Assembly (NCBI GenBank): GCA_964449325.1
Contig: CAYUYJ010000013.1
Coordinates: 23,369-87,368, forward strand
Direction: 5' to 3'
Source: RGIG3002 sp964449325
GTDB lineage: Bacteria; Bacillota; Clostridia; Lachnospirales; Lachnospiraceae
DNA length: 64,000 nt
Shown: in pieces, positions 44,601 through 54,906 of the stretch
Layout of the letters: every line of letters starts with the position of its first letter
Numbering within the stretch: position 1 is the stretch's first letter
Position numbers and translations under genes: made by a program
Notes under the pieces: model-generated
Told to the model about the DNA's origin: nothing
What the model saw: only the letters and a program-made list of their open reading frames with translations
Database searches by the model: none

Positions 44601-45989
44601 TCAATGACTTTTTGCACATATTCCCGCATAGCCGAATCCGCATATAACTGCCCCGCATATTGCAGCAACCAGACATGGCGAGTTCCACACCAGTAACGTC
44701 CGGTAATTATAATGTATAATATAAGGAAACGCCGCAACAATAACAGACAATGTGGAAAAAACAATTGCCTTGGTAACCCCATGCTTTATGCTTCTGTTTC
44801 TTCTTTCCCAAATGCATATTCCAACAAACAGTTCCATCAGGCATATTATCACACTTATGAAATCTGCCAATGCAATTCCGTCCACAAAAAATCCGATTTT
44901 TACTGTTTCCCCGCAAAGCATACGAAATATCCCATCTGCGGTGGCTGTAGCTGCTGCACTGCTGATATTGGACAATGCAAAAACTGCTTTCGTTCCATCC
45001 CGACAGACAATCACTTGAGAAGAAAAATTCGGATTATTACCACTATGACTAAAATAACTGTCATATAGATTCCAACCTGCCCAATAGTTCTGTCCTTTCT
45101 CTATCGGATAAGAATGAGATTCCCTGATGGCAGCATACACCTTTTCCAAGGATTCCGTCATATCCTTTTCCAATATGCCCATCTGCGCTTTCATCCATAT
45201 CATCAAATCTTCAGTAGTCGATACCAGATACCCGGCTGCCGTATTGCCGTAAAAAGCCGGTGCATCGTATTCCTGTACCCTCATCAGCAGGTAACGATAG
45301 CCCTGTGCCAATTGTTCTGTTTTTGCATCGTCAACTCTGAAATAACTGTCCTTCATGCCTAATGGTTCCAGCACATTCTGCTCTATGTATTCTTCATATG
45401 TTATCCCCGTTACTTCTTCCAAAACAAGAGCTAAAACATCATAATTAATGGTTGCATAGCTATGTACTGTCCCCGGTGGATTATCCAGTTCCACTGATTG
45501 AATCTTTCTGACTGTCTGCTCTAACAGACCGGTATCGCTACTCGTACCGGTGGGCAACGTGGAAACCGTCCATACCGGAATACCACTTGTATGACACAAT
45601 AAATGTTCGATTGTCACATCCGCCTTTTCACCATCATAAACAGGCTCAAACCACGGCAGATATTCCCTGACTGAATCCTTTCTGTCAAGCAGTCCATCCT
45701 GCTCTAACAGCAGAATCCCCAGCGCAGTAAACGCTTTGGTCGTAGACCCCAATTCATATTGTGTATTCCCGGCTGCTTTCACTTTTGCGCTTTTATCTGC
45801 ATATCCGACATTGATATAGCGTTCCCGATTATCCTTCCAAACGACTATAGACATCCCCGGTACATTGGCTATTTCGCACATTTTCTCAACGTATTCGTCT
45901 GCCTGTTCTATCGCATATTCCTTTGTGTCATAATGTGCTAATACATAACTTGCCAGACATAAAATTATGATTACGCCAACTGTTCCCAC
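44601..45989 (-). CDS. Membrane-bound serine hydrolase of the beta-lactamase family
   Basis: 462 residues. N-terminal membrane anchor, a PF00144 domain with GSTTKAF (SxxK nucleophile motif), an HTSG motif after the active site, and C-terminal membrane helices (about 365-455). The family covers class C-like beta-lactamases, D-peptidases and esterases; resistance should not be assumed. The start is uncertain: the GTG at 45989 lacks a good ribosome binding site, and an ATG in another frame 10 bp upstream suggests a 5' frameshift or misread. Confidence 0.8.
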   Translation of the reverse strand: MGTVGVIIILCLASYVLAHYDTKEYAIEQADEYVEKMCEIANVPGMSIVVWKDNRERYINVGYADKSAKVKAAGNTQYELGSTTKAFTALGILLLEQDGLLDRKDSVREYLPWFEPVYDGEKADVTIEHLLCHTSGIPVWTVSTLPTGTSSDTGLLEQTVRKIQSVELDNPPGTVHSYATINYDVLALVLEEVTGITYEEYIEQNVLEPLGMKDSYFRVDDAKTEQLAQGYRYLLMRVQEYDAPAFYGNTAAGYLVSTTEDLMIWMKAQMGILEKDMTESLEKVYAAIRESHSYPIEKGQNYWAGWNLYDSYFSHSGNNPNFSSQVIVCRDGTKAVFALSNISSAAATATADGIFRMLCGETVKIGFFVDGIALADFISVIICLMELFVGICIWERRNRSIKHGVTKAIVFSTLSVIVAAFPYIIHYNYRTLLVWNSPCLVAAICGAVICGFGYAGICAKSH

Positions 45990-46049
45990 TATTCAACATA
46001 TAGCACCTACCATCACTCGTTAAATAGTGGATACTCACAGTAATATATA

Positions 46050-46511
46050 TTATCTGTTACCATAGGAATGAGGGTGATATACTTCAATATCGTTGTAATA
46101 CTTTTCATGAATCACCATAGTGTCCCTATACATTTCTTTTTCCGCCGGATTATAGTTCCAGATTACATAAGGTTTTATAATATATAACTCATTCTTTTCT
46201 CTTTCAAAAATTTCTTTATATTGCGGAAATCTTTTATCATAAATCGCTCTTCCTGCCCGGTATTCATCCGTACCATACTCAACAATGCCTGCTTCTCCAT
46301 GGATTTGAAGCGTGCCGACAGTAACCGCAACTACTTTGTTATTAGAAATATTTTTGCATTTTAATGTATCTGAGTAACTGCCAAAATACAGATTACAGTT
46401 ATCATCATAGGAAAAACACACGACCGAATTGTCCGGATAATTCTTTCCATATGTAGCCAAACTCATTAATGTCTGCTTACTTAATAGTTGTAACACTGTA
46501 TTTTTTTCCAT
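46050..46511 (-). CDS. Pyridoxamine 5'-phosphate oxidase-like flavin-binding protein
   Basis: 153 residues with the split-barrel pattern: LMSLATYGKNYPDNSVVCF, LYFGSYSDTLKCKNISNN, VAVTVGT. Members bind FMN or F420 and reduce small molecules; NimA-like members affect nitroimidazole sensitivity. It stands alone after the amidohydrolase gene. Confidence 0.85.
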   Translation of the reverse strand: MEKNTVLQLLSKQTLMSLATYGKNYPDNSVVCFSYDDNCNLYFGSYSDTLKCKNISNNKVVAVTVGTLQIHGEAGIVEYGTDEYRAGRAIYDKRFPQYKEIFEREKNELYIIKPYVIWNYNPAEKEMYRDTMVIHEKYYNDIEVYHPHSYGNR

Positions 46512-46647
46512 ATTGACCTCTGCTCTCTTTGATATAGTAAAAATTTTCCTTTCCCATTATATAGTACCCTAATCTTTTCTACAACAACATTTTTTCATCT
46601 GCCTTCAATACCCCCGCTATCAGAAAATGCTTCCTATTTTAGACACG

Positions 46648-48561
46648 CTACACCTGAATCTCCAACTTGTCTTGCTCGTTACCTTTAGAACTATATCTAA
46701 TAAGTTTTCCGCTTTCCTTTTCATACCATCCATAGCCTGTCCATATAAAACTATATTTCGATATGACGGTGCTAATTTTGATACATTCATAAGAAATCCC
46801 TGACACCTCAATGATTTCAATTCCTTCTTTGCGAGAGGTAAATTCTGTCATTTCCAGCGCTCCTCGATTTTCACCTGTTCCAATGGAGAAGTAGTTAATT
46901 TCCTCTTCCTGTGCTTTGGCAAACGAGCAAAGATTGAATTCTCCCATCTGCATCCACAGTTTCCCACTCATATCAAAGCGTTTATCAACGGTCTTTCCAT
47001 TAAATTGGCCTGACAACGATACATTACCATTTTCCCAGACTCCATAAAGTTGATTGCCTCCGGACTCGTTATTATAAGCCCACTCCTTTGTCAACAAGTT
47101 TTGTTCACAAACAAAATGTTCTTTTATTGCAATGCCATTATCATAAATGCATTCTATTTCAGCAGTGCATTCGTTTTCCTGTTTCTGCATAATTAGCCTT
47201 CTGCGACCAAGTTTGCTTTCTTTTTTATGAAGTTCATCCTTGTAAAGAAGATTTAAAGATTTTTCAAAATTAAAATTTGGTAATACAACGCTTTTTTGAG
47301 TATTCTTTGAAAAAACCATTTTACCTTTTTTCCAAACAACTTCAATATCCTGAATGTTTTGAATATCTACGAGCGGATTACTATTCAATAAAATCAAATC
47401 AGCATCTTTTCCTATCTCAACTGTGCCGGTTTCATCAAGAATCCCCAAATATTCAGCACCGTTGCGGGTAGCTGTCACAATTGCCTGCATCGGCGTAAGT
47501 CCTGCCTGCACATAATAAGCAAGTTCCTTGTGAACCACATCTCCTGACAAAACTTCTAACATATTATCTGTCCCAAGTGCAATTTTGATTCCTGCATCAA
47601 AGATGAATTTCAAGTTGTGCATGCTGTGGCAAAATAACGTTTTATCATGCTCATAAGTCAATGCATTGATGGTGGGAATATAATACGCCCCCTGCTCTTT
47701 CCAAAGAGAAAGAATAGCATCTGTTGCATCAATATCAACATCTGTAATCCCATGGTCAATTCCATAGATACCGGCCTGAAGCAATTCCATAACATCAGCC
47801 TTGTTTCTAACATGCGCTGACACCAATAAATTACACTTACTTCCTTCATCAATAATCACTTTCACAAGACCAATTTCCAATTTTTTAATATAAAGCTCTG
47901 TATCAAAATAGAAATACTGACCACCTTGATAGACAATTTTAATAAAATCCACCTTGTTTTCCGCCAGTTCTCTTACAATCTGTCGCGCCTCCTCCTCCGT
48001 GGAAATCTCAGCCGCCAGTTCTTTGCGTATCCATTGATTATCCCCGCCAAGTGTGATTGCCGGATGTCCATCTCTCGCAGTAATATTAGGTCCTACCACA
48101 AGCAGCCTTGGTCCAATAATTTCTCCACTGTTAATTTTATCTTTCAACTGATAAATGAAGTGACGTGGAGAGCCCAACTCCTTAATGGTTGTAATTCCAT
48201 AAGGAAAAATATTTTCCCGAAAAATCATCGGCACTTTATTATTTAGAAATTCGTTGCTTTCAGCTTCACTCTTATTTGTCGTCCCTTGCATATGGGTGTG
48301 CGAGTCAATCAAACCGGGCATGAGTGTCTTACCCTTTGCATCTATTACTTTTACGTTATGTACACAAATGTCTTTTTCAGAAATTTGTGTAATTTTCCCA
48401 TGTTCAATTAGAACATTCTGATTCATGAATTCGTTCCCATTGCCATCTATAACATGGACATCCTTTATTAACACACAATCATCTTCAACAGATAATCTTT
48501 TTTTAGAAAAAAACAGAATTCCTACCAATATGACAAGTATTGCCAATATAATATAACTCAT
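46648..48561 (-). CDS. Membrane-anchored amidohydrolase (imidazolonepropionase/prolidase-like)
   Basis: 637 residues. One N-terminal membrane helix (1-19), then a metal-dependent amidohydrolase domain with all expected ligands: PGLIDSHTHM, a Lys in FIKIVYQGG, VSAHVRN, GIDHGI and LGTDNM. The last ~190 residues form an additional beta-rich domain. The ATG overlaps the AbrB-like gene stop by 4 bp. The substrate is probably a cyclic amide or dipeptide; unknown. Confidence 0.88.
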   Translation of the reverse strand: MSYIILAILVILVGILFFSKKRLSVEDDCVLIKDVHVIDGNGNEFMNQNVLIEHGKITQISEKDICVHNVKVIDAKGKTLMPGLIDSHTHMQGTTNKSEAESNEFLNNKVPMIFRENIFPYGITTIKELGSPRHFIYQLKDKINSGEIIGPRLLVVGPNITARDGHPAITLGGDNQWIRKELAAEISTEEEARQIVRELAENKVDFIKIVYQGGQYFYFDTELYIKKLEIGLVKVIIDEGSKCNLLVSAHVRNKADVMELLQAGIYGIDHGITDVDIDATDAILSLWKEQGAYYIPTINALTYEHDKTLFCHSMHNLKFIFDAGIKIALGTDNMLEVLSGDVVHKELAYYVQAGLTPMQAIVTATRNGAEYLGILDETGTVEIGKDADLILLNSNPLVDIQNIQDIEVVWKKGKMVFSKNTQKSVVLPNFNFEKSLNLLYKDELHKKESKLGRRRLIMQKQENECTAEIECIYDNGIAIKEHFVCEQNLLTKEWAYNNESGGNQLYGVWENGNVSLSGQFNGKTVDKRFDMSGKLWMQMGEFNLCSFAKAQEEEINYFSIGTGENRGALEMTEFTSRKEGIEIIEVSGISYECIKISTVISKYSFIWTGYGWYEKESGKLIRYSSKGNEQDKLEIQV

Positions 48562-48788
48562 TTTGTGTCCTCCTGTTCGTTTAATCTTCCGGTTTCAAAA
48601 ACAGTACCGGCAATCTGCGAAAATAAATTTTTGGGCGGTATCGCAATACCTCGTTCTACATCACCGAGAACAATCAAAGTATCTCCCGGGTGGATATCAA
48701 AAATCTCCCTTGCCTCTTTCGGAATCACAAATTGCCCTTTTTCCCCCACCTTAACTGTCCATGCATATTTATCAGTTGCTTTTTTCAA
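48558..48788 (-). CDS. AbrB/SpoVT-type DNA-binding regulator
   Basis: 76 residues with a swapped-hairpin AbrB domain: VKVGEKGQFVIPKEAREIFDIHPGDTLIVLGD. It is translationally coupled (ATGA) to the amidohydrolase and is likely an autoregulator of that pair. Confidence 0.88.
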   Translation of the reverse strand: MKKATDKYAWTVKVGEKGQFVIPKEAREIFDIHPGDTLIVLGDVERGIAIPPKNLFSQIAGTVFETGRLNEQEDTK

Positions 48789-48924
48789 TATAAAACCTCC
48801 ATTCTGTTAAGTATGAAAAGTATGAATTTTATGATTATATTACCATTACATACCTTTTGTGTCAATAGAAACCTTCTGTCTCACCAAGAAAATAACCAAT
48901 GTCCAATGCCAAGTGTATTTTTTC

Positions 48925-48953
48925 TTGACAGATTTAGTCTTATATGATACTTT
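48925..48953 (+). promoter_or_regulatory. Promoter of the TetR/CPBP-like pair
   Basis: TTGACA, 17 bp, TACTTT. The -35 is perfect and the -10 weak. Confidence 0.45.
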
Positions 48954-48986
48954 TCAAGTGGGGTTTTTATTCAAAAAGTCACTTGA
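48954..48986. promoter_or_regulatory. Possible operator of the plus-strand TetR-like gene
   Basis: TCAAGTG and its exact complement CACTTGA are separated by 19 bp, immediately downstream of the promoter. Confidence 0.4.
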
Positions 48987-49034
48987 GCTTTTGAATATTA
49001 CATATTTATATCAAAACTTAACTGTAGGAGTAAT

Positions 49035-49652
49035 ATGTCACAATTTAAAAAAGAAGATAAAGAACAAATACAAAAAAATATTCTACTCACCGGAGAACAT
49101 TTTTTTAGTGAACTCGGTCTAAAAAAAACAACGGCGGAACAGATTTCAAATCAGGTAGGCATTGCAAAGGGAACTTTTTACCATTTTTATCCCAACAAAG
49201 AAAGCCTTTTTTTAGAAATTTATATCCAAAAGCAACATGATTTATTTGCAAAAGCACTAAAATGTTTATATACAACCCCATCTTTACCACCCCGTGAAAA
49301 ATGTTATCAAATCATGCTTATCATCATCAATGGTTTCTGTAACGATCCAATTTTAAGCATGACCGATACTGCAATGTGGAAAAAAATTAAATCAAAAGTT
49401 TCAAAAAAGCTTTCATCTGCAAATGATATTGCTGACACAGCTTTTTTTAATGAACTTATCAAAAATGGAATTACTTTTCGGTATCCCTTAGACCTCATTC
49501 TGGAAATTATACAATTAACATGTATGAATGCTGTTTTATTGAAACAAAAAAACGCAAATGCGCAAAAAATTGAAATTCTGCTGCGAGGAACAATTATGTA
49601 TTTAGTGGAGGAAGAAAATGAAAAAGAAGATTCAGAAAAACCTATCGTTTAA
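49035..49652 (+). CDS. TetR-family regulator
   Basis: 205 residues. Helix-turn-helix with FFSELGLKKTTAEQISNQVGIAKGTFYHFYPNKE. The start is ATG with AGGAG upstream. Its end overlaps the next gene by 35 bp, so it probably controls the pair. Confidence 0.9.
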   Translation: MSQFKKEDKEQIQKNILLTGEHFFSELGLKKTTAEQISNQVGIAKGTFYHFYPNKESLFLEIYIQKQHDLFAKALKCLYTTPSLPPREKCYQIMLIIINGFCNDPILSMTDTAMWKKIKSKVSKKLSSANDIADTAFFNELIKNGITFRYPLDLILEIIQLTCMNAVLLKQKNANAQKIEILLRGTIMYLVEEENEKEDSEKPIV

Positions 49653-50340
49653 TCCTACAAAAGAAACTCTACTTGCGGGTATCACCTTACTCATTATGTG
49701 GATTTGCTACTATATTGACCAGAATGGTTTTTTTACCAATAATCCCTTATGGGAAATTGGAGTTTGGGGAATCGGAATAATAGTAATTTTAAACGTATGC
49801 TTTCCGGCATGGTGGATTGTCAAAAAGAAACAAGAAGGATTTGCCGGAATGGGCGTAACAGCAAAACATATTATTCCAGCCTTGTTTTTGAGTCTCCTTT
49901 TGGGCGCATGGCGTTTTAATGACTTAATTCCTTATATACATGACAAAGGACTTCTTCCTATAATAGTTTTTAATTTTCTCTCTATATGGGAAGTTTCCTT
50001 TATCTACTCATGGCTTTTTACCAGATACGAGAAAGCTTTTGGGAAAATAGGCGCAACACTATTAACAGCAGTAAGTGTCGGAATTTATCACCTCGGAAGC
50101 CTAAGTGCAGCAAATATTCTTTATTTAGTCCTCTGCGTTCTGATTTGTTCTGCCTGCTTTGCTATCACAAAGAATATTTTTACTGTTTGGCCAATCTATT
50201 GGGTAATTGGATGCAGTGCATCTGTTGCAACAAGTTACGGAGTTGAACGCTTTTCATGGGAAATCACATTTCTTATGGGAATCGCTATGTTTTTCCAAGT
50301 TGGATATTTGCTATTTTTAAAGATGCAAAAAACAAACTGA
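49618..50340 (+). CDS. CPBP-like membrane protein, catalytic residues not conserved
   Basis: 240 residues with seven or eight membrane segments. The segment IWEVSFIYSWLFTRYEKAFGK ... GIYHLGS resembles the CPBP (CAAX protease) core, but the EExxxR motif is not present in normal form. It may be a non-catalytic relative or an immunity-type membrane protein. The start has GGAGG within the tetR-like gene. Confidence 0.65.
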   Translation: MKKKIQKNLSFNPTKETLLAGITLLIMWICYYIDQNGFFTNNPLWEIGVWGIGIIVILNVCFPAWWIVKKKQEGFAGMGVTAKHIIPALFLSLLLGAWRFNDLIPYIHDKGLLPIIVFNFLSIWEVSFIYSWLFTRYEKAFGKIGATLLTAVSVGIYHLGSLSAANILYLVLCVLICSACFAITKNIFTVWPIYWVIGCSASVATSYGVERFSWEITFLMGIAMFFQVGYLLFLKMQKTN

Positions 50341-50486
50341 GGCATTTCAGTGAGTTATCCCATTTCCGTATCAACAACTAATAAGCCATTCGACAAAACT
50401 CCGCAAAGCAGGTCGGATACTTTTTAAAAAAATATGCTATCCTTCAGTTATGAAATCAAATGATTGGGTAAAGGATGGTGTATTTT

Positions 50487-51422
50487 ATGAAAATAGCAGT
50501 TTTGGGAACCGGATTCGGTGCGTATCATGTGGAAATGTATAGGAAAACAGGTCTTGTTGAAGAAATCGTCGTATGGGGCCGAAACTCAGACAAACTTGCT
50601 GAACTGCAAACCAAATTCGGCGTTGAAGTAACACAAAATATGGAAGATATTTGGAAGAATCCACAAATCACATTAGTGGACATTTGTCTGCCTACTTTTC
50701 TTCATAAGGAAATTGCAGAAAAAGCATTAAGAGCCGGAAAAAATGTTTTTCTGGAAATGCCTCTTGCAGACACGGAAGAAAACGGAAGAAAAATTATTGA
50801 AACGGCAAAAGCCTGCCAAAAAAGAGTGTTTGTGGATTTGTTTTTACGACATGAGTTTGCATATGAATATCTTACGGCGTTAGTGCAAAACAGAGATTTA
50901 GGAGATTGTCGGGAACTGTACATTAAGCGGCAGACACCACCTTGGTGGGGCAATCTTGATACCGAACATATCGGACTCAATTTTATGCATCACGACATTG
51001 ATTTTGTAACACAGCTATTCGGAAAAACAATAGATATGCAAGTAAGTCATTTAAATGTTTGTGAGAATCAATCTGTTGTAACGGCAAATTTCCTTTATCC
51101 GAATTGCTTTGCAACCATTCACGCTTCTTCTGCAATGCCATTAACAGCACCATTCAGTGTCGGTTATGAAGCTGTCTTTGAAAATGGCTTTATCCGATAT
51201 TTTGAAGACGGATATGGTAATGGAGAAACAGAAACCAAATTAGAAATATTTACGAACGAAAAGAAAGAAGAAATTAGCATAAAGCCGCAAAATTGTTATG
51301 AAGAAGTATGTCGAGATATAATTATGAGCTTAAAAGAAAATAAGATGTCTGTTTTAGAGGGTGCATTTGCACTTGAAACATTGGAAACAATCACCTTTAT
51401 GAATAAACAAATGAAACAATAG
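50487..51422 (+). CDS. Gfo/Idh/MocA-family oxidoreductase
   Basis: 311 residues from the ATG at 50487. N-terminal Rossmann fold with IAVLGTGFGAYHVEMYRK, the VDICLPTFLH and GKNVFLEMPL motifs (the usual EKP region reads EMP), and the C-terminal domain with HHDIDFVTQLFG. It probably oxidises a sugar or inositol derivative with NAD(P). The changed EKP Lys may alter catalysis. It is in an operon with the AraC-like gene 14 bp downstream. Confidence 0.85.
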   Translation: MKIAVLGTGFGAYHVEMYRKTGLVEEIVVWGRNSDKLAELQTKFGVEVTQNMEDIWKNPQITLVDICLPTFLHKEIAEKALRAGKNVFLEMPLADTEENGRKIIETAKACQKRVFVDLFLRHEFAYEYLTALVQNRDLGDCRELYIKRQTPPWWGNLDTEHIGLNFMHHDIDFVTQLFGKTIDMQVSHLNVCENQSVVTANFLYPNCFATIHASSAMPLTAPFSVGYEAVFENGFIRYFEDGYGNGETETKLEIFTNEKKEEISIKPQNCYEEVCRDIIMSLKENKMSVLEGAFALETLETITFMNKQMKQ

Positions 51423-51436
51423 AAAAGAGTGGTAAA

Positions 51437-52369
51437 ATGATTGGTCTTGAAATCTTACAAAGTGCAGTAGACTATATAGAGGAGCATTTGTTGGATGCAA
51501 TTAGTTATGAGGATGTTGCGTATTATATACATATGTCACCTTACGAATTTCACAGAACCTTTAGCTTTATTGCAGGAATTACGGTCAATACTTATATCCG
51601 CAACCGAAGACTCTCTTTAGCCGGACAAGAATTGTTGCAAACGGATTGTAAAATAATCGATTTGGCCGTGAAATATGGTTTTGACTCCTCCGACGGATTT
51701 TCAAAGGCATTCTCCCGATTTCACGGTGTCTCTCCCAGCATTGCCAAGGAGAAAGGTTCGTCTCTTATCATGTATAATCCGTTATCAATCCGGATTAGCC
51801 TTGAAGGCGGCAGAAAAATAAATTATCGTATTAAAAAGGAATATAAAAGAAAATTCATAGCAATAACACAGACATTTCCGGTCGACATTATTAATGAGGA
51901 TGAAAATGAAGATATTTCTGCCTTTTGGAGTGAAACTTACAAGCAAGAACTGGCAGATATTTTAAAGTGCAGTCGCGATACAGAAGATAACAGAATTTTT
52001 GGATTATGTGCACCGCTATCAAAAAATGCTTCCTATTTCGATTATGGAATCGGCATCTTGATAAAGGATGAAAACAGGTTGAAAAAAGTATTAAATCAGA
52101 TAAATAACCAGGCAGCGAATCAGAAATTTGCCCCCATTAAAGTATGGGAAGTGGATGAACAAGATTATGTAGTCTTTGAATGCTATGGGACAAATGGGGA
52201 TTGTATTTCACAGGCATGGACGACATTTTACAAAGAATTTTTACCGCAAAGCGGATACAAAAGCAGTGAAAAAACAGATTATGAAATCTATTTTGATCAT
52301 GCCCCCAACGGTCTGTTTTGTGAATTGTGGATACCTATTGAAAAAGACGGGCAATGCGATGTGCTATAG
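51437..52369 (+). CDS. AraC-family regulator with GyrI-like effector domain
   Basis: 310 residues. N-terminal AraC helix-turn-helix pair (YYIHMSPYEFHRTFSFIAG ... YGFDSSDGFSKAFSRFHGVSP) and a C-terminal effector-binding domain of the GyrI/Rob type (about 130-310). Likely senses a small molecule and controls the adjacent oxidoreductase. Confidence 0.9.
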   Translation: MIGLEILQSAVDYIEEHLLDAISYEDVAYYIHMSPYEFHRTFSFIAGITVNTYIRNRRLSLAGQELLQTDCKIIDLAVKYGFDSSDGFSKAFSRFHGVSPSIAKEKGSSLIMYNPLSIRISLEGGRKINYRIKKEYKRKFIAITQTFPVDIINEDENEDISAFWSETYKQELADILKCSRDTEDNRIFGLCAPLSKNASYFDYGIGILIKDENRLKKVLNQINNQAANQKFAPIKVWEVDEQDYVVFECYGTNGDCISQAWTTFYKEFLPQSGYKSSEKTDYEIYFDHAPNGLFCELWIPIEKDGQCDVL

Positions 52370-52418
52370 CCCGTCACATACATGCCAAATTCAAGGTAAA
52401 TTCCGCAAGCTGCCATCA

Positions 52419-52802
52419 CTACCGCTCTATAATACTGCCATCATCATTGAATGTATTTTTAAGTGCCGTTTCTGTCGGAAGAATCGAAAGCAGCAAAACT
52501 GTGCATTCAACAATACATATTGCCAAACTAATCCACCCTATCGTATCATCGCTTTTTCCGTAGAATGGAATCTGTACCAATACAGTCGGAAGCAACATCA
52601 TCCATCCTATTTTCCACCAACGTTTACCGCAATTTTCATGAGCAAATTTCCAAGTATCCATATTCATTTTTGAGCGTTTGGAACGATACCCTACCACAGA
52701 GTTAATTTTCTTTGGAAAATGTTTCCACATACACCAGCCTGCAATAATCATTGTGAGCGAATATGCCATATTACACACAAACATAAACCACCAGAACCAC
52801 AT
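52419..52802 (-). CDS. SdpI-like membrane protein
   Basis: 127 residues with three membrane segments and the SdpI signature GYRSKRSKMNMDTWKFAHE. SdpI in Bacillus subtilis gives immunity to the toxin SdpC; many homologues occur without that toxin. It is convergent with the AraC-like gene. Confidence 0.82.
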   Translation of the reverse strand: MWFWWFMFVCNMAYSLTMIIAGWCMWKHFPKKINSVVGYRSKRSKMNMDTWKFAHENCGKRWWKIGWMMLLPTVLVQIPFYGKSDDTIGWISLAICIVECTVLLLSILPTETALKNTFNDDGSIIER

Positions 52803-52893
52803 ATCTTTTATCCTCCTGTTTTAAAGGTTAATCATGGGAATTTTCCCTAACAACTGTAATGCAGTAACACACTCTTTGCCGGCCGGTAACGGT

Positions 52894-54273
52894 CTATTGT
52901 CCTAAAAAATATCCTTTATCCGCATTTCCCGAAAGATTCAGTTTGTACTTGTTCCCCCAGAACAAATCAGCGTATACCACTCCCTGTACTTCATGAAAAT
53001 TTCCATCTTGATCCATGACACTAAGTCGTATGGTTGCTTTAGAACCATCTTTAATTTCTCTTGTAAAGTCTTCCGGGATTAACTGGAAGTTTACATTTAA
53101 TCCGCTCTGTAATGCATTTCCGTTTGCCTCGCTCATTGACTGATGTCCGGATACCTTTCCACTCTCTACGTTAAGGCTCATACCATACACTGCATCTTCT
53201 GCGTAGTTTACAACTGTAAATTCAAGAACATCTTTTGTTTGTTCGCTATTGGAAAAATCAACCTGTGCATTGGACTCAACCGATGCACCACCTAAAACAA
53301 CATTCGATAGTTCTGTTTTTCTGACTAATTCTTCCAGCAGATTAATGTCTGTTCCAACTGTCTTAATCTCAACTCCTGCAAATTCTGATGCTTCACTGCT
53401 TGTGACAGAAAGTATCTTTGTTTCACCATCTGCTTTATATTCAAATATAACTTCATTCAAATTTCCAATCTGCGCAAGGTAAATATAAGCATACATCTTT
53501 AATCTTTCTTCAAATGCTTCCTGTCTGCTTAAAGAAAAATCATTTTCAAAAATCATTTTCCATGAATATGGTTCTTCTGATGTTTGGAGTTCATTTGTAA
53601 AACCTCCCGTATATGCAGTCATATTCAATGTATTTACGATTTTTCCATTGGAAGGCATATTTCCAATATATGGGTTATAGACTGCATATAGACTGGAAGT
53701 GAGTAGCGAAATCATCTCCCCGTTTGCCCAAACAATCCGGTCACCTATCCACACCTGACGAATCTTTTCCGACGCAACATATCTTGATTCTGCAGTAGTT
53801 TTATAGAAAAAACTCTTTGGCACACAACGTACGGATATTTCTACAACTCCTTCAGATTCACTGATATCTATTTTCTGTATTCCCTGCTTCGAGGTGGTAT
53901 TTACTGCAACTGCCAGTTCTGTACCTGAAACATCAAGATTGTATGCAAGATAATCTGTATTCATATATTGTCCGCCGAAATAATTTCTTGCGCAAAAAAT
54001 CATCACTGCAATTGCCCAAACAATCGCTACACAAAGAATTATATTTTTCTGATGTTTTTTCTTCGTTTTTTTCAGAAAGTCAATTTCCTTTATTTCTTTT
54101 TCTATCGTTTCCATATCCGGAGTTTGCATCTGTTCTAATACTTTTTTACATTGGTCGCACTCCATCATATGTGCTTCAACTTCTCTGTTAGTAACATCAC
54201 TGGTAAGTTCATCTATATAAGACGGTAACAGGTCCTGTATCATTTCACATGGAATTTTACTCATTCTCTTCAA
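52894..54273 (-). CDS. Anti-sigma factor-like protein with zinc-finger N-terminus
   Basis: 459 residues. The N-terminal zinc-binding region is typical of zf-HC2 anti-sigma factors (CEMIQDLLPSYID ... HMMECDQCKKVLEQM). One membrane helix lies about 75-95, followed by a large extracellular beta-rich domain. It overlaps the ECF sigma gene by 17 bp, so it should sequester that sigma factor until an envelope signal arrives. Confidence 0.88.
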   Translation of the reverse strand: MKRMSKIPCEMIQDLLPSYIDELTSDVTNREVEAHMMECDQCKKVLEQMQTPDMETIEKEIKEIDFLKKTKKKHQKNIILCVAIVWAIAVMIFCARNYFGGQYMNTDYLAYNLDVSGTELAVAVNTTSKQGIQKIDISESEGVVEISVRCVPKSFFYKTTAESRYVASEKIRQVWIGDRIVWANGEMISLLTSSLYAVYNPYIGNMPSNGKIVNTLNMTAYTGGFTNELQTSEEPYSWKMIFENDFSLSRQEAFEERLKMYAYIYLAQIGNLNEVIFEYKADGETKILSVTSSEASEFAGVEIKTVGTDINLLEELVRKTELSNVVLGGASVESNAQVDFSNSEQTKDVLEFTVVNYAEDAVYGMSLNVESGKVSGHQSMSEANGNALQSGLNVNFQLIPEDFTREIKDGSKATIRLSVMDQDGNFHEVQGVVYADLFWGNKYKLNLSGNADKGYFLGQ

Positions 54274-54739
54274 TCTCCTTTTTCAATCTTTCTTTGGCTC
54301 TGTAAAAGTTCACTCGTGCCCAGTTCTCCGTCTTTCCCATAATCTCACCAATTTCTTTAAAGGATAGACTTCCAAAAATTCGAAGATATAAAATCTCTCG
54401 AAAAGGCTCCGGACACATATGCAGTTTTCTCATAAGTTCTACTCGTCGCGCTTGACTGAAAACTTTCGCTTCTACGCTTGTTCCGGGAAGACTTTCATTA
54501 TCATCTATTGATTCTTCTATAGGATGCTTTCTTTGATATGCCAGTAGTTGATTATTGGCAATTGCACAAAGCCACGTGGATAATTTACAGCTTCCATCAA
54601 ATCGATTGATGCTTTTGACTGCCTGATAAAATGTTTCCTGCGTTAATTCTTCAGCAATATTTTCATTATGTGTCTTTAGCAACAAATATTTATATACTGT
54701 TCTGGCATAAGTCTGATAGATTTCATCCATTGACTGCAT
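54257..54739 (-). CDS. ECF-type RNA polymerase sigma factor
   Basis: 160 residues from the ATG at 54739 (AAAGGAGG upstream). Region 2 (YLLLKTHNENIAEELTQETFYQAVKSINRFDG) and region 4 (REILYLRIFGSLSFKEIGEIMGKTENWARVNFYRAKERLKKE) are complete. It pairs with the anti-sigma gene downstream. Confidence 0.93.
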   Translation of the reverse strand: MQSMDEIYQTYARTVYKYLLLKTHNENIAEELTQETFYQAVKSINRFDGSCKLSTWLCAIANNQLLAYQRKHPIEESIDDNESLPGTSVEAKVFSQARRVELMRKLHMCPEPFREILYLRIFGSLSFKEIGEIMGKTENWARVNFYRAKERLKKEIEENE

Positions 54740-54906
54740 TCCTTCGCCTCCTTTCTTTTGGTTTTTCATTTATCTATCCATTAATGTTTTTTATTTATGA
54801 TTCGTTACAGTTTTTTATAAAAAAATTGGCTTTCTTTTATTTGCAAGCAGATAAACGCATCGGCAATTTTGATTTCATCCAATGCGTTTAATATAATGTT
54901 TTCTAT

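Noticed and set aside
44573..44782. Minus-strand frame overlapping the end of the serine hydrolase
   Set aside because: Considered as a frameshifted C-terminus, but the main frame already ends with a normal membrane helix and stop.
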